A DNA stretch of 64,000 nucleotides, taken from assembly GCF_036884655.1 (NCBI RefSeq), contig NC_088355.1:26535001-26599000 (forward strand), in the 5' to 3' direction. Position 1 is the stretch's first letter. Each line of letters begins with the position of its first letter. The notes under the pieces were generated by a model. It was given only the letters and a program-made list of their open reading frames with translations. It did no database searches and was not told the origin of the DNA. Shown piece after piece: positions 34,264 to 44,240 of this stretch. The DNA comes from Musa acuminata AAA Group. Its lineage: Eukaryota; Streptophyta; Magnoliopsida; Zingiberales; Musaceae. The position numbers and the translations under genes are program-made.

Positions 34264-34628
34264 TGCAGTTTGTGTCTAAGCGCAGTTTTGCGTCTAAGCG
34301 CAGTTTGCGTCTAAACACAGTTTGCGTCTAAGCGCAGTTTGCGTCTAAGCGCAGTTTGCGTCTAAACGTAGTTTTACGTCTAAACGCAGTTTTACGTTCA
34401 AACGCAGTTTTACGTCAAAACGTAGTTTTACGTCTAAACGCAGTTTTACGTCTAAACGCAGTTTTGCGTCTAAACGCAGTTTTGCGTCTAAACGTAGTTT
34501 TACGTCTAAACGCAGTTTTACGTCTAAACGTAGTTTTACGTCTAAACGCAGTTTTGCGTCTAAACGCAGTTTTACGTCTAAACATAATTTTACGTCTAAA
34601 TGTAGTTTTGCGTCTAAAAGCAGTTTTG
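34264..34628 (-). repeat. 18-bp ACGT-type tandem array in D1 3' LTR
   Basis: About 20 copies of a unit close to CGTCTAAACGCAGTTTTA, with variant bases. In one frame it spells a repeated RLNAVL peptide, which is only a by-product of a period that is a multiple of three. It lies downstream of the TATA box, so it is in the transcribed leader of the 5' LTR copy. Confidence 0.9.
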
Positions 34629-35237
34629 AACCTTGAAAAGCGTTTTACGTAGAAAGCAATTTGCAGTTATAAATGGAATCTGAATGTAAGCGTAAACCGC
34701 AGTGTGAAGATCGTACGAAAACACGATTTACGTTTGAATGCAGATTCTGAAAGATCAGAGCTTAGAAACTCGTTCGTAAAGGCGCAGAGGGCAGTAGCAA
34801 TGTAGGAGGTTTGCTGTAATGATAAAGTGCTCAAGGTAAAAGCAAACCAGAGATTTAGAGTGGTTCGGTCAGTCTTGACCTACTCCACTTTTGGCTTCCT
34901 CCTCCGACGAGGTCACCGACGTCAACTAGCTGCCTTCCTTCAATGGGCGAAGGCTAACTGCCCTTTTACAGTTTCTCTCCTTTTGACAGGCTCAGGAGAC
35001 AACCTTTACAGATCCTTTCTCTCCTCTCTTTACAACTCAAAACTTGAAGAACAGAAGGAGGAGAACTTTAGGACTTTACACAAATTTGAGCTCTTAGAAT
35101 CACTGAAAAGATCAAGAATTCGGTGTGGATCTATGTCTTTTCAGTGCTGAATGGGTGGGGTATTTATAGGCCCCAACCCAGTTCAAATTTGGAGGTCAAA
35201 ACTATCAAATCGATCAAATCCCAGAATTCTGGGATCA

Positions 35238-35775
35238 GGCGGTTGCACCTCTTGACTGGAGAGGTGGCACCACCTGGCAGAGCTCGACGACTGAGCTCAG
35301 GCGATTGCACCTCTCTGCCAGAGCTCGAAGACTGAGCTCGATGGTTGCACCGCCTGGCAGAGCTTGAAGACTGAGCTCGGTGGTTGCACCGCCTGGCAGA
35401 GCTCGAAGTCTGAGCTCGGTGGTTGCATCACCTGGCAGAGCTCGAAACTGAGCTCAGGCTGATGCACCTCTCTGCCAGAGCTCGAAGACTGAGCTCGGTG
35501 GTTGCATCACCTGGCAGAGCTCGAGACTGAGCTCAGGCTGATGCACCTCTCTGCCAGAGCTCGAAGACTGAGCTCGGTGGTTGCACCGCCTGGCAGAGCT
35601 CGAAACTTGAGCTCTAGCGGTGCTACCTCTTGACAGAGGAGGTTGCACCGCCCAGTCTAGCTCGAAGACTGAGCTCTGGGCGGTTGCACCTCTTGGCTGG
35701 GGCGGTTGCACCGCCCAGCCTCGCAGCCCTGGCGGTTGCACCTCCTGGCTGGGGCGGTTGCACCGCCTGGTGCAA
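35238..35775 (-). repeat. GC-rich palindrome and GAGCTC array in D1 3' LTR
   Basis: About a dozen units of roughly 44 bp mix the palindrome GGCGGTTGCACCGCC with CAGAGCTCGAAGACTGAGCT. It lies just upstream of the TATA box, in the position of an enhancer. Confidence 0.88.
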
Positions 35776-36296
35776 TCAGGGTCCGAATGGTTCGCTCCAT
35801 TCGGCCCAATTTGAATCTTTTCAGGGGCCCAATTGCCCCAAGATTAAGCTAATGGGATCACCTCCCATTTTCAAGCTTAATCATCATGCTAACTACGATT
35901 AACTCTAAGACAACTTCTGCAGCTTTGCTCCGATGCGTCAATCGCTTCTTCCGGTGAGTTTCCGGCCAACTTCCGTCGATCATCCGATAAACCCTCGGTG
36001 ATCCTTCTGCGGACATCCGGCATACTCCTGGACTTTGCGACGATCCACTTGGCGAGTTCCGACGAGGTTCGCTTGGCAAGCTTCTGGACTTCTCGGATCT
36101 GTTCTCGCTGAACCTCCGACGACCGTCCGAACTTCCGTCGAACTCTCGAACTCCCAACGTGATCATGATCTTGACTCCGGCGCAACACCTGCTGCTTGTC
36201 TTACTCTCATCGTAGTTAATCCTGCACACTTATCTCAACACATAGATTAGATAACAAATGACAATTGACTTCATCATCAAAATCCGAGATTCAACA

Positions 36297-36310
36297 ATCT
36301 CCCCCTTTTT
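36297..36310 (-). other. Polypurine tract of D1
   Basis: On the minus strand AAAAAGGGGGAGAT directly before the 3' LTR. Further PPT-like motifs lie at 36348-36357 and 36812-36824 (the latter reads TGATGACAAAGGGGGAGAA on the minus strand). Multiple polypurine tracts are a known Sirevirus hallmark. Confidence 0.85.
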
Positions 36311-37097
36311 GATGATGACAATCAATTGATAAAGGAGTTGTCCTTAACTCCCCCTATCTATATGCCATAGTTGAGATAAGTCAACCTTGAATTCAAGACC
36401 AAAGAATTCAAGTGACGTATTGATAAGTTAGATCAGTTAAACTTATCAATGCTCCTATCATGATGCCCATCATGATGTATCTCTTCAAGAATGATGTCAA
36501 GACATGACATACATCATCAAGTTTGTATGATAGTGTTTGTAACTATTCATCATGTAATCATATAAAGCTACGAAGGACTTTTTACATGATGCACACATTT
36601 GAGATTTTCTAGCAAGTTTGCATTTTCTTCACAATATAGAATATCAAATCAAGACATGATGCAAACTATAGCACATGTTCACTTATCTCTTGGTGATGCA
36701 AGGATGGCATAACTATAACATTGTTTATAGCATCACTCAAGTATTTGCAACTATGACATAGACATGATTATGGCAGTTCAGCTATGACATAGTGTTTATC
36801 AATTCATATGTTTCTCCCCCTTTGTCATCAACAAAAAGCATGATAGCATTATCAAGCACATAAAGGAAGTCATGACACATATAATACTTTGAATATCTCT
36901 TTATTGTTTGTTGCTTGAAGGAGGAAAGTCATTTTTCAAAAAGTTTTCATAAGAGTGTACAGGAAAATCCCATTTTTAGCATACAAACCAAAAAATGAAC
37001 TTCTTACATGCATTTGGTTAAAAATATTTGTCACATAATTTGCAACATGCGATGTCAATGCATGTAATAGTAATAACATCCGAAAAATAATAATTTT
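36311..37097. other. D1 spacer between pol and 3' LTR
   Basis: AT-rich and without an open frame. It carries the extra polypurine motifs and several CATGATGCAAAC-like words. No envelope-like gene is seen, unlike some Sireviruses. Confidence 0.6.
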
Positions 37098-40000
37098 TTA
37101 AGTATTCGGACACATCAACATTCCTAATTCTCTTCTTATGTAATCAAATTGTTCTTCACATAGGGGTTTTGTGAAGATATCAGCTAGTTGATGTTTGGTA
37201 TCAATAAACTCTATGGTTACAACATGATTAGTGACATGATCTCGTATAAAGTGATGTCTAATATCAATGTGTTTTGTTCTTGAGTGTTGTATAGGATTTT
37301 TAGTTAAGCATATTGCACTCGTGTTATCACATTTAATGGGAATATCTTTAAGATTCACTTTGTAATCTTCTAAAGTGTTTTTCATCCATACAACTTGTGC
37401 ACAGCATGCACTTGCTGCAATGTATTCAGCTTCGGTTGTTGATAGAGCAACCGAGTTTTGTTTCTTAGATGACCAGGATACAAGGGCATGTCCTAAAAAT
37501 TGACATGATCCTGATGTGCTTTTTCTGTCTAGTCTACAGCCAGCGAAGTCCGCATCAGCATAAGCTGTTAATTCAAAATTTTCTGATTTTGGGTACCATA
37601 ATCCTAGATTGGTAGTTCCATTAAGATATCTGAGTATTCTTTTGACTGCTTTGAGATGAGATATCTTAGGGTCTGATTGAAATCTAGCACAAAGTCCTAC
37701 ACTGAACATGATGTCTGGTCTGGTGGCAGTGAGGTAAAGTAAACTTCCTATCATACCCCTATAGGTTTTTTGATCGAAGCTTTCTCCATTCTCATCAATT
37801 TCTAACTTAGTGGAGGTGCTCATAGGAGTGTCAATGGCTTTTGAATTATTCATTTTGAACTTCTTCAGCAAACTCACAGCATATTTGGTTTGACTAATAA
37901 AGATGCCATTGCTTAGTTGTTTGATTTGTAGGCCTAAGAAGAATGTTAACTCTCCCATTAGACTCATTTCGAATTCATGACTCATAGTTTTCGCAAAGGA
38001 TTCACAAAGAGATTCATTTGTAGAACCAAAGATAATATCATCAACATAAATTTGAACAATGAGAAAATTGTTTTCAAAGTTCTTGATGAATAATGTAGTA
38101 TCAACCTTGCCTTTTATGAAATTATTTTCAATAAGAAAAGAACTAAGTCTCTCATACCAAGCCCTAGGAGCTTGTTTTAAACCATAGAGAGCTTTAGTTA
38201 ATCTAAACACATGATTAGGGAGACTATTATTTTCAAATCCAGGAGGTTGTTCAACATAGACTTCTTCGGAAATAAAGCCATTAAGAAAGGCGCTTTTAAC
38301 ATCCATTTGAAACAACTTAAAATTATTACTGCTAGCGTAGGCAAGGAGCATCCTTATGGCTTCCAATCGTGCCACAGGAGCGAAGGTTTCTTCGTAATCG
38401 ATACCTTCTTCTTGGTTGAAACCTTTGGCCACTAATCTAGCCTTGTTTCTAACCACGATACCATTTTCATTTTGCTTGTTTCTGAAGACCCATTTAGTAC
38501 CAATAACTAGATGGTCATTTGGCCTAGGAACAAGCTTCCACACTCCATTTCTTTCAAATTGATTTAATTCATCTTGCATTGCGATAATCCATGAATCATC
38601 TTTCATGGCTTCATCAACGCATTTGGGTTCAATTTGGGAGAGAAAGACGGTATTTGCACAAAAGGTTTTAAGAGAAGATCGTGTTTGAACTCCCTTTGAT
38701 GTGTCTCCTAAGATTAGCTCCTTAGGATGAGCATCTATATACTTCCAATCCTTGGGTAAGGAAATCTGAGAAGTGGATGCATCCAAGTTGCTAGTTGGAG
38801 ACGGGGTCTCGTTTAAATTTAAAGAATCAAAATTAACATCATCGTCAAGATCATTTTTCGTGAGTTCAGAAGTCTCATTGAAAACAACATGAATGGATTC
38901 TTCAATAATTAGAGTTCTTTTATTAAAGATACGAAAGGCTTTAGAAACTGTAGAATAACCAAGAAAGATTCCTTCATCGGATTTAGCATCAAATTTTCCT
39001 AAGTTGTCTTTTTCATTCAAGATAAAACACTTACACCCAAAGACTTTGAAATATGAAACGTTGGGTTTTTTATTGTTCCATAACTCATAGGGAGTTTTGG
39101 TTAGTAGAGGTCTCACTAGAACTCTATTTAAGATATAGCATGCAGTATTTACGGCTTCGGCCCAAAAATATTTGGGTAGGTTATGTTCATTTAACATGGT
39201 TCTTGCAATTTCTTGTAAATTTCGATTTTTTCTTTCTACAACTCCATTTTGTTGAGGGTTTCTAGGAGTAGAGAAATTATGGTTGTATCCATTGAGTTCA
39301 CAAAATTCTTGGAAATCATGGTTTTGAAATTCACCACCATGATCACTTCTAATTGACGAAATCATAGAACCTTTCTCATTCTGAACGAGTTTGCAAAACT
39401 TGGTAAAAGATCTAAGGCATTCACTTTTCTGTTTTAAAAAGTAAGTCCATGTGTATCTGCTATAGTCATCTATGATGACGAAAGCGTATTTGCTACCTCC
39501 TAGGCTTGATGTGGAGATGGGTCCGAACAAGTCCATATGGATCAATTGTAAGGGCCTAGAGGTGCTTACTTGATTTTTAGATTTGAAGCTACTCTTAATT
39601 TGTTTACCTAATTGGCAGGCATCACATACATTATCTTTGATGAACTTGATATGAGGAATTCCTCTTACAAGTTCTTTGGATGATATTTGAGTGATTAGCT
39701 TCATGCTAGCATGACCTAATCTTCTGTGCCATATCCAAGCATTCTCATTTAAAGCAGAAAAACATGTTTCATTACATAAATCATCGATGTCAATAGTGTA
39801 TACGTTATTTTGTTTTAATGCAATCATAGATATGTTTTTGTGAGGTTTTTCAATGACGCAAGCATTAGATTCAAATTTGATGATATATCCTTTATCACAT
39901 AATTGACTAATGCTTAGGAGGTTATGTTTTAGACCATCAACTAGCAAAACATCTTCAATAGAAAAGTTGGATTTGTTACCTATGGTTCCTTTGCCAATGA

Positions 40001-40148
40001 TTTTACCCTTGTTGTTGTCTCCGAAGGTGACATATCCTTCGTTTATGCTAGAGAGCTTAGAGAATTGGGATGAAACTCCGGTCATATGCCTTGAGCATCC
40101 ACTGTCAAGGTACCATCTCTTGCTCCTAGCTTGCGATAGTTTAGTTTT
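37098..40148 (-). CDS. pol: D1 pol: protease, integrase, reverse transcriptase, RNase H
   Basis: I start the entry at the codon after the gag stop, because the protease active site LDSGCSRH precedes the first ATG (40085) and would be lost if translation began there. Counting from that ATG (995 residues): a GAG-pre-integrase finger with WHRRLGH at 119-125 and CDAC at 154-157; an integrase core with D185, D248 and E284, the last two 35 residues apart; RT with [12 protein letters not shown] (D595) and YVDD at 680-683; RNase H with D844, E887 and D920, ending in HIDIRHHF and LADIFTKPL. The order PR-INT-RT-RH is that of Ty1/copia. It acts in virus-like particles to cleave Gag, copy the RNA and insert the DNA. 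There is no internal stop, so the enzyme could still be active. Expression would need read-through of the TAG at 40151-40149 or another start. Confidence 0.92.
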   Translation of the reverse strand, partial: KTKLSQARSKRWYLDSGCSRHMTGVSSQFSKLSSINEGYVTFGDNNKGKIIGKGTIGNKSNFSIEDVLLVDGLKHNLLSISQLCDKGYIIKFESNACVIEKPHKNISMIALKQNNVYTIDIDDLCNETCFSALNENAWIWHRRLGHASMKLITQISSKELVRGIPHIKFIKDNVCDACQLGKQIKSSFKSKNQVSTSRPLQLIHMDLFGPISTSSLGGSKYAFVIIDDYSRYTWTYFLKQKSECLRSFTKFCKLVQNEKGSMISSIRSDHGGEFQNHDFQEFCELNGYNHNFSTPRNPQQNGVVERKNRNLQEIARTMLNEHNLPKYFWAEAVNTACYILNRVLVRPLLTKTPYELWNNKKPNVSYFKVFGCKCFILNEKDNLGKFDAKSDEGIFLGYSTVSKAFRIFNKRTLIIEESIHVVFNETSELTKNDLDDDVNFDSLNLNETPSPTSNLDASTSQISLPKDWKYIDAHPKELILGDTSKGVQTRSSLKTFCANTVFLSQIEPKCVDEAMKDDSWIIAMQDELNQFERNGVWKLVPRPNDHLVIGTKWVFRNKQNENGIVVRNKARLVAKGFNQEEGIDYEETFAPVARLEAIRMLLAYASSNNFKLFQMDVKSAFLNGFISEEVYVEQPPGFENNSLPNHVFRLTKALYGLKQAPRAWYERLSSFLIENNFIKGKVDTTLFIKNFENNFLIVQIYVDDIIFGSTNESLCESFAKTMSHEFEMSLMGELTFFLGLQIKQLSNGIFISQTKYAVSLLKKFKMNNSKAIDTPMSTSTKLEIDENGESFDQKTYRGMIGSLLYLTATRPDIMFSVGLCARFQSDPKISHLKAVKRILRYLNGTTNLGLWYPKSENFELTAYADADFAGCRLDRKSTSGSCQFLGHALVSWSSKKQNSVALSTTEAEYIAASACCAQVVWMKNTLEDYKVNLKDIPIKCDNTSAICLTKNPIQHSRTKHIDIRHHFIRDHVTNHVVTIEFIDTKHQLADIFTKPLCEEQFDYIRRELGMLMCPNT

Positions 40149-40151
40149 CTA
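40149..40151 (-). promoter_or_regulatory. In-frame TAG between D1 gag and pol
   Basis: The single stop separating gag from protease. Context on the minus strand is TTC TTG TAG AAA ACT. It could be a programmed read-through site or a CAG-to-TAG mutation. The next 21 codons are open and include the protease active site. Confidence 0.7.
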
Positions 40152-41726
40152 CAAGAAAGGATGATGTTTAGGTACCCATTTGCTTTTGGGTTCCTCACAA
40201 ATAGATCTACATTTTTTATCATGTTGCATAGAATTTGTCATGGTTCCTTTAGGAACCCATATCAATTTGTTTGGACTCCATTTCCTGAATGGACAATAAT
40301 GTGTCTTGTGACCAAACTTGCAACAAAAGTTGCATTTGCTTCTAACATGTAAGATGGGGCCTTTTACAAAGGTAGTTGGATTTTGGTGAGGACTCCTCAC
40401 AAATCCAATCCCACTTCTTTTTGGAGCATGACCCTTGTTTGTAAGGATCATGTTTAATGACTTGCTACCAACCTCGAATTTCTTCAAGGTGTCCTTAAGT
40501 AGCAAGTTTTCTTTTTGACAGATTTCTAGATCATGACATTTTATACATGAATTTAAACTATCATGATATTCGATTTTTAACTTATTAAAATCACAAGTAA
40601 GACTATCATGTACCTTTTTTAGCAACTTGTATTTTCTATTTATAACTTTGCATTCATCAAATAAATCATGGAAGGCATTTAATAATTCCTCGAAAGATAA
40701 ATCAGCATCTAATAAATCCGTTACCTCCTCTCTGATGGCCGTTAAGGCGTAATGAGCAACTTGCTCGGTGTTGGACTCCTCTTCTTCAGATGCGCTCGAG
40801 TCATCCCATGTTGCTTGAAGAGCCTTCTTCTTTGATGTTCTTCTTTTGACTTGGGGACAATCATTCTTGTAGTGTCCCGGCTTTTTACATTCGTAGCAGA
40901 TCACTTGGTCCTTCTTGGGTTCAAGTTTATTTTTCACATCGTTTTTAAACTTGTTTCTTTTGAAGAATTTCTTAAACTTTCTTGTCAAAAGTGCCAAGTC
41001 ATCATCACAGTCCTCATCACTTGAGTTTTCTCTCAAGTGGCATTCAGAAGTTTTAAGTGCCATATCCTTCCTGTTCTTTGGAAGGATGTCTTCTTGCTCT
41101 TCATGAGCTTTACAAGTCATTTCGTAGGTCATTAATGACCCGATTAGTTCTTCAAGAGGGAAGTTGCGCAGATCTTTTGCCTCTTGAATGGCAGTGACTT
41201 TAGGATCCCAACTTTTAGGAAGGGATCTTAGTATTTTATTTACAAGTTCAAAATCCGAAAAACTTTTTCCGAGTCCTTTTAGACTGTTGACGACATCCGT
41301 GAAACGGGTAAACATGTCGCCAATGGTTTCACTCGGTTTCATTCGGAAAAGTTCAAAAGAATGCAGCAACAGATTGATTTTTGACTCTTTCACTCTACTT
41401 GTGCCCTCGTGGGTCACTTCAAGTGTGTGCCAAATATCAAATGCAGTTTCACAAGTTGAAACACGATTAAACTCGTTTTTATCAAGTGTGCAAAATAAGG
41501 CATTCATAGCCTTTGCATTAAGAGCGAAAGCCTTCTTTTCCAACTCATTCCGATCGATCATTGGAAGAGAAGACTTTGAAAAACCATTCTCGACAAGATT
41601 CCATAATTCAAAATCCATAGAAATAAGAAAGATCCTCATTCGGGTCTTCCAGTAGGTGTAGTCCGTCCCATTAAACATGGGTGGACGTGTAATAGAATGG
41701 CCCTCTTGGTTTCCGGCGTAAGCCAT
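40149..41726 (-). CDS. gag: D1 gag, two zinc knuckles
   Basis: The ATG at 41726 opens MAYAGNQEGHSITRPPMFNG, then DYTYWKTRMRIFL. The capsid domain covers about residues 10-215, with the FDIWHTLEVTHEGTSRVKES block typical of Sirevirus/Maximus Gag. A first CCHC knuckle CYECKKPGHYKNDC lies near 277-290 and a second, CNFCCKFGHKTHYC, near 464-477. Between them is an acidic serine-rich stretch and a leucine/lysine-rich segment likely to form a coiled coil. The 525-codon frame ends with HHPFL and TAG, and pol continues in the same frame. It would form the particle and bind the RNA. It is intact. Confidence 0.92.
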   Translation of the reverse strand: MAYAGNQEGHSITRPPMFNGTDYTYWKTRMRIFLISMDFELWNLVENGFSKSSLPMIDRNELEKKAFALNAKAMNALFCTLDKNEFNRVSTCETAFDIWHTLEVTHEGTSRVKESKINLLLHSFELFRMKPSETIGDMFTRFTDVVNSLKGLGKSFSDFELVNKILRSLPKSWDPKVTAIQEAKDLRNFPLEELIGSLMTYEMTCKAHEEQEDILPKNRKDMALKTSECHLRENSSDEDCDDDLALLTRKFKKFFKRNKFKNDVKNKLEPKKDQVICYECKKPGHYKNDCPQVKRRTSKKKALQATWDDSSASEEEESNTEQVAHYALTAIREEVTDLLDADLSFEELLNAFHDLFDECKVINRKYKLLKKVHDSLTCDFNKLKIEYHDSLNSCIKCHDLEICQKENLLLKDTLKKFEVGSKSLNMILTNKGHAPKRSGIGFVRSPHQNPTTFVKGPILHVRSKCNFCCKFGHKTHYCPFRKWSPNKLIWVPKGTMTNSMQHDKKCRSICEEPKSKWVPKHHPFL

Positions 41727-41762
41727 CTCTCTTGGGTTTTAATCCTTTTGAGAGTTAACCGG

Positions 41763-41774
41763 GCTCTGATACCA
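41763..41774 (-). other. Primer-binding site of D1
   Basis: On the minus strand TGGTATCAGAGC, two bases after the 5' LTR (AACA-AT-TGGTATC). Confidence 0.9.
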
Positions 41775-41903
41775 ATTGTTAGGATCGAGAGCACTAAGAG
41801 GGGGGGGGGTGAATTAGTGCAGCGGAAATCTTACAGCAATTTAAAAGCTAAAGCTGCGTTCGTCCGATAAAAAAATGATTTCGATATAAAAGCAGAATCA
41901 CAG

Positions 41904-42268
41904 TGCAGTTTGTGTCTAAGCGCAGTTTTGCGTCTAAGCGCAGTTTGCGTCTAAACACAGTTTGCGTCTAAGCACAGTTTGCGTCTAAGCGCAGTTTGCG
42001 TCTAAACGCAGTTTTACGTCTAAACGCAGTTTTACGTTCAAACGCAGTTTTACGTCAAAACGCAGTTTTACGTCTAAACGCAGTTTTACGTCTAAACGCA
42101 GTTTTGCGTCTAAACGCAGTTTTGCGTCTAAACGTAGTTTTACGTCTAAACGCAGTTTTACGTCTAAACGTAGTTTTACGTCTAAACGTAGTTTTGCGTC
42201 TAAACGCAGTTTTACGTCTAAACGTAATTTTACGTCTAAATGTAGTTTTGCGTCTAAAAGCAGTTTTG
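41904..42268 (-). repeat. 18-bp ACGT-type tandem array in D1 5' LTR leader
   Basis: Same array as at 34264, same length (365 bp), with several base changes. Lying downstream of the TATA box in the 5' LTR, it is expected at the start of the D1 transcript. Confidence 0.9.
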
Positions 42269-42800
42269 AACCTTGAAAAGCGTTTTACGTAGAAAGCAAT
42301 TTGCAGTTATAAATGGAATCCAAATGTAAGCGTAAACCGCAGTGTGAAGATCGTACGAAAACACGATTTACGTTTGAATGCAGATTCTGAAAGATCAGAG
42401 CTTAGAAACTCGTTCGTAAAGGCGCAGAGGGCAGTAGCAATGTAGGAGGTTTGCTGTAATGATAAAGTGCTCAAGGTAAAAGCAAACCAGAGATTTAGAG
42501 TGGTTCGGTCAGTCTTTACCTACTCCACTTTTGGCTTCCTCCTCCGACGAGGTCACCGACGTCAACTAGCTGCCTTCCTTCAATGGGCGAAGGCTAACTG
42601 CCCTTTTACAGTTTCTCTCCTTTTGATAGGCTCAGGAGACAACCTTTACAGATCCTTTCTCTCCTCTCTTTACAACTCAAAACTTGAAGAACATAAGGAG
42701 GAGAACTTTAGGACTTTACACAAATTTGAGCTCTTAGAATCACTGAAAAGATCAAGAATTCGGTGTGGATCTATGTCTTTTCAGTGCTGAATGGGTGGGG

Positions 42801-42808
42801 TATTTATA
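42801..42808 (-). promoter_or_regulatory. TATA box of the D1 5' LTR
   Basis: Minus strand GGGGCCTATAAATACCCCACC, then CATTCAGCACTG as a likely start region about 30 bp on. The same core is conserved in the D1 3' LTR and both D2 LTRs. Confidence 0.75.
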
Positions 42809-42867
42809 GGCCCCAACCCAGTTCAAATTTGGAGCTCAAAACTATCAAATCCCAGAATTCTGGGATC

Positions 42868-43405
42868 AGGCGGTTGCACCTCTTGACTGGAGAGGTGGCA
42901 CCACCTAGCAGAGCTCGACGACTGAGCTCAGGCGATTGCACCTCTCTGCCAGAGCTCGAAGACTGAGCTCGATGGTTGCACCGCCTGGCAGAGCTCGAAG
43001 ACTGAGCTCGGTGGTTGCACTGCCTGGCAGAGCTCGAAGTCTGAGCTCGGTGGTTGCATCACCTGGCAGAGCTCGAAACTGAGCTCAGGCTGATGCACCT
43101 CTCTGCCAGAGCTCGAAGACTGAGCTCGGTGGTTGCATCACCTGGCAGAGCTCGAGACTGAGCTCAGGCTGATGCACCTCTCTGCCAGAGCTCGAAGACT
43201 GAGCTCGGTGGTTGCACCGCCTGGCAGAGCTCGAAACTTGAGCTCTAGCGGTGCTACCTCTTGACAGAGGAGGTTGCACCGCCCAGTCTAGCTCGAAGAC
43301 TGAGCTCTGGGCGGTTGCACCTCTTGGCTGGGGCGGTTGCACCGCCCAGCCTCGCAGCCCTGGCGGTTGCACCTCCTGGCTGGGGCGGTTGCACCGCCTG
43401 GTGCA
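42868..43405 (-). repeat. GC-rich palindrome and GAGCTC array in D1 5' LTR
   Basis: The counterpart of 35238-35775. Units alternate GGTGGTTGCACCGCCTGGCA with GAGCTCGAAGACTGAGCTC. In the 5' LTR it sits immediately upstream of the promoter. Confidence 0.88.
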
Positions 43406-43932
43406 ATCAGGGTCCGAATGGTTCGCTCCATTCGGCCCAATTTGAATCTTTTCAGGGGCCCAATTGCCCCAAGATTAAGCTAATGGGATCACCTCCCATT
43501 TTCAAGCTTAATCATCATGCTAACTACGATTAACTCTAAGACAACTTCTGCAGCTTTGCTCCGATGCGTCAATCGCTTCTTCCGGCGAGTTTCCGGCCAA
43601 CTTCCGTCGATCATCCGATAAACCCTCGGTGATCCTTCTGCGGACATCCGGCATACTCCTGGACTTTGCGACGATCCACTTGGCGAGTTCCGACGAGGTT
43701 CGCTTGGCAAGCTTCTGGACTTCTCGGATTTGTTCTCGCTGAACCTCCGACGACCGTCCGAACTTCCGTCGAACTCTCGAACTCCCAACGTGATCATGAT
43801 CTTGACTCCGGCGCAACACCTGCTGCTTGTCTTACTCTCATCGTAGTTAATCCTGCACACTTATCTCAACACATAGATTAGATAACAAATGACAATTGAC
43901 TTCATCATCAAAATCCGAGATTCAACAGAAAT

Positions 43933-44219
43933 TAGGGACAAGAATAACAAGGATAAGTTTGTTGGTAAAAGTAAGAGAGGAAATGAAGCAGAAAGAAGTA
44001 ACAAGAGGGTAAAGGTACCTAAATTTGAGAAAGGAACTCTATCGCAAAGAACTCTATTGTGTCCAAAATGTGGACATAATCATGAAACAAGTAATTGGAG
44101 CCTGTTTTGCCTATGAAAAATTAGATCATAAAGTCAAAGACTGCCCACTAAACAAGAAGAAAAAGCCACTACCCCCTAAGCCAATAGCCCATGCTAGAGT
44201 ATATGCTATCACAGAATAA
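43933..44219 (+). pseudogene. Element B gag, C-terminal part with zinc knuckle
   Basis: Continues the gag cut by D1: a basic stretch (SKRGNEAERSNKRVKVPK), then CPKCGHNH in one frame and VKDCPLNKKKK in another, so the knuckle region has a frameshift. It ends at a TAA (44217) just before the protease. Confidence 0.75.
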
Positions 44220-44240
44220 GATTTCAGAGCCTCTAAATCA

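Larger units (their letters stand above)
34131..36296 (-). repeat. 3' LTR of D1
   Basis: 2166 bp, minus-strand TGTTGAATCTCGG to CTCTCGATCCTAACA. It contains a GC-rich GAGCTC array (35238-35775), a TATAAATA box (35168-35161) and an 18-bp array (34264-34628). A G16 tract sits at 34154-34169, against G10 in the partner LTR. Confidence 0.88.
41777..43927 (-). repeat. 5' LTR of D1
   Basis: 2151 bp with the same layout as the 3' LTR: GC-rich array at 42868-43405, TATA box at 42808-42801, 18-bp array at 41904-42268, G10 tract near the end. The G tract and an ATCGATCAA indel near 35213 are the main length differences between the two LTRs. Confidence 0.88.
34126..43932 (-). mobile_element. Ty1/copia Sirevirus D1, full length, nearly intact, target duplication GAAAT
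   Basis: The element occupies 34131-43927 with GAAAT at 34126-34130 and 43928-43932. LTRs are 34131-36296 and 41777-43927. It reads on the minus strand: 5' LTR, primer site, gag (525 codons), one in-frame TAG, PR-INT-RT-RNaseH (open to 37098), non-coding spacer with repeated polypurine motifs, 3' LTR. There is no envelope-like frame in 36311-37097. The LTRs differ by roughly 15 substitutions plus small indels by eye over 2150 bp, so it is young. All catalytic residues of pol are present. Confidence 0.92.

Noticed and set aside
34264..34628. Regular short repeats that might look like a CRISPR array or a repeat-protein gene (RLNAVL)
   Set aside because: The units are contiguous with no unique spacers, they lie in a retrotransposon LTR, and the same array recurs in the partner LTR. 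The peptide is a by-product of a period divisible by three.
36311..37097. Possible envelope-like gene after D1 pol, as in some Sireviruses
   Set aside because: No frame of useful length; only polypurine motifs and AT-rich spacer.
41188..41655. 155-codon plus-strand frame
   Set aside because: Antisense of intact D1 gag.
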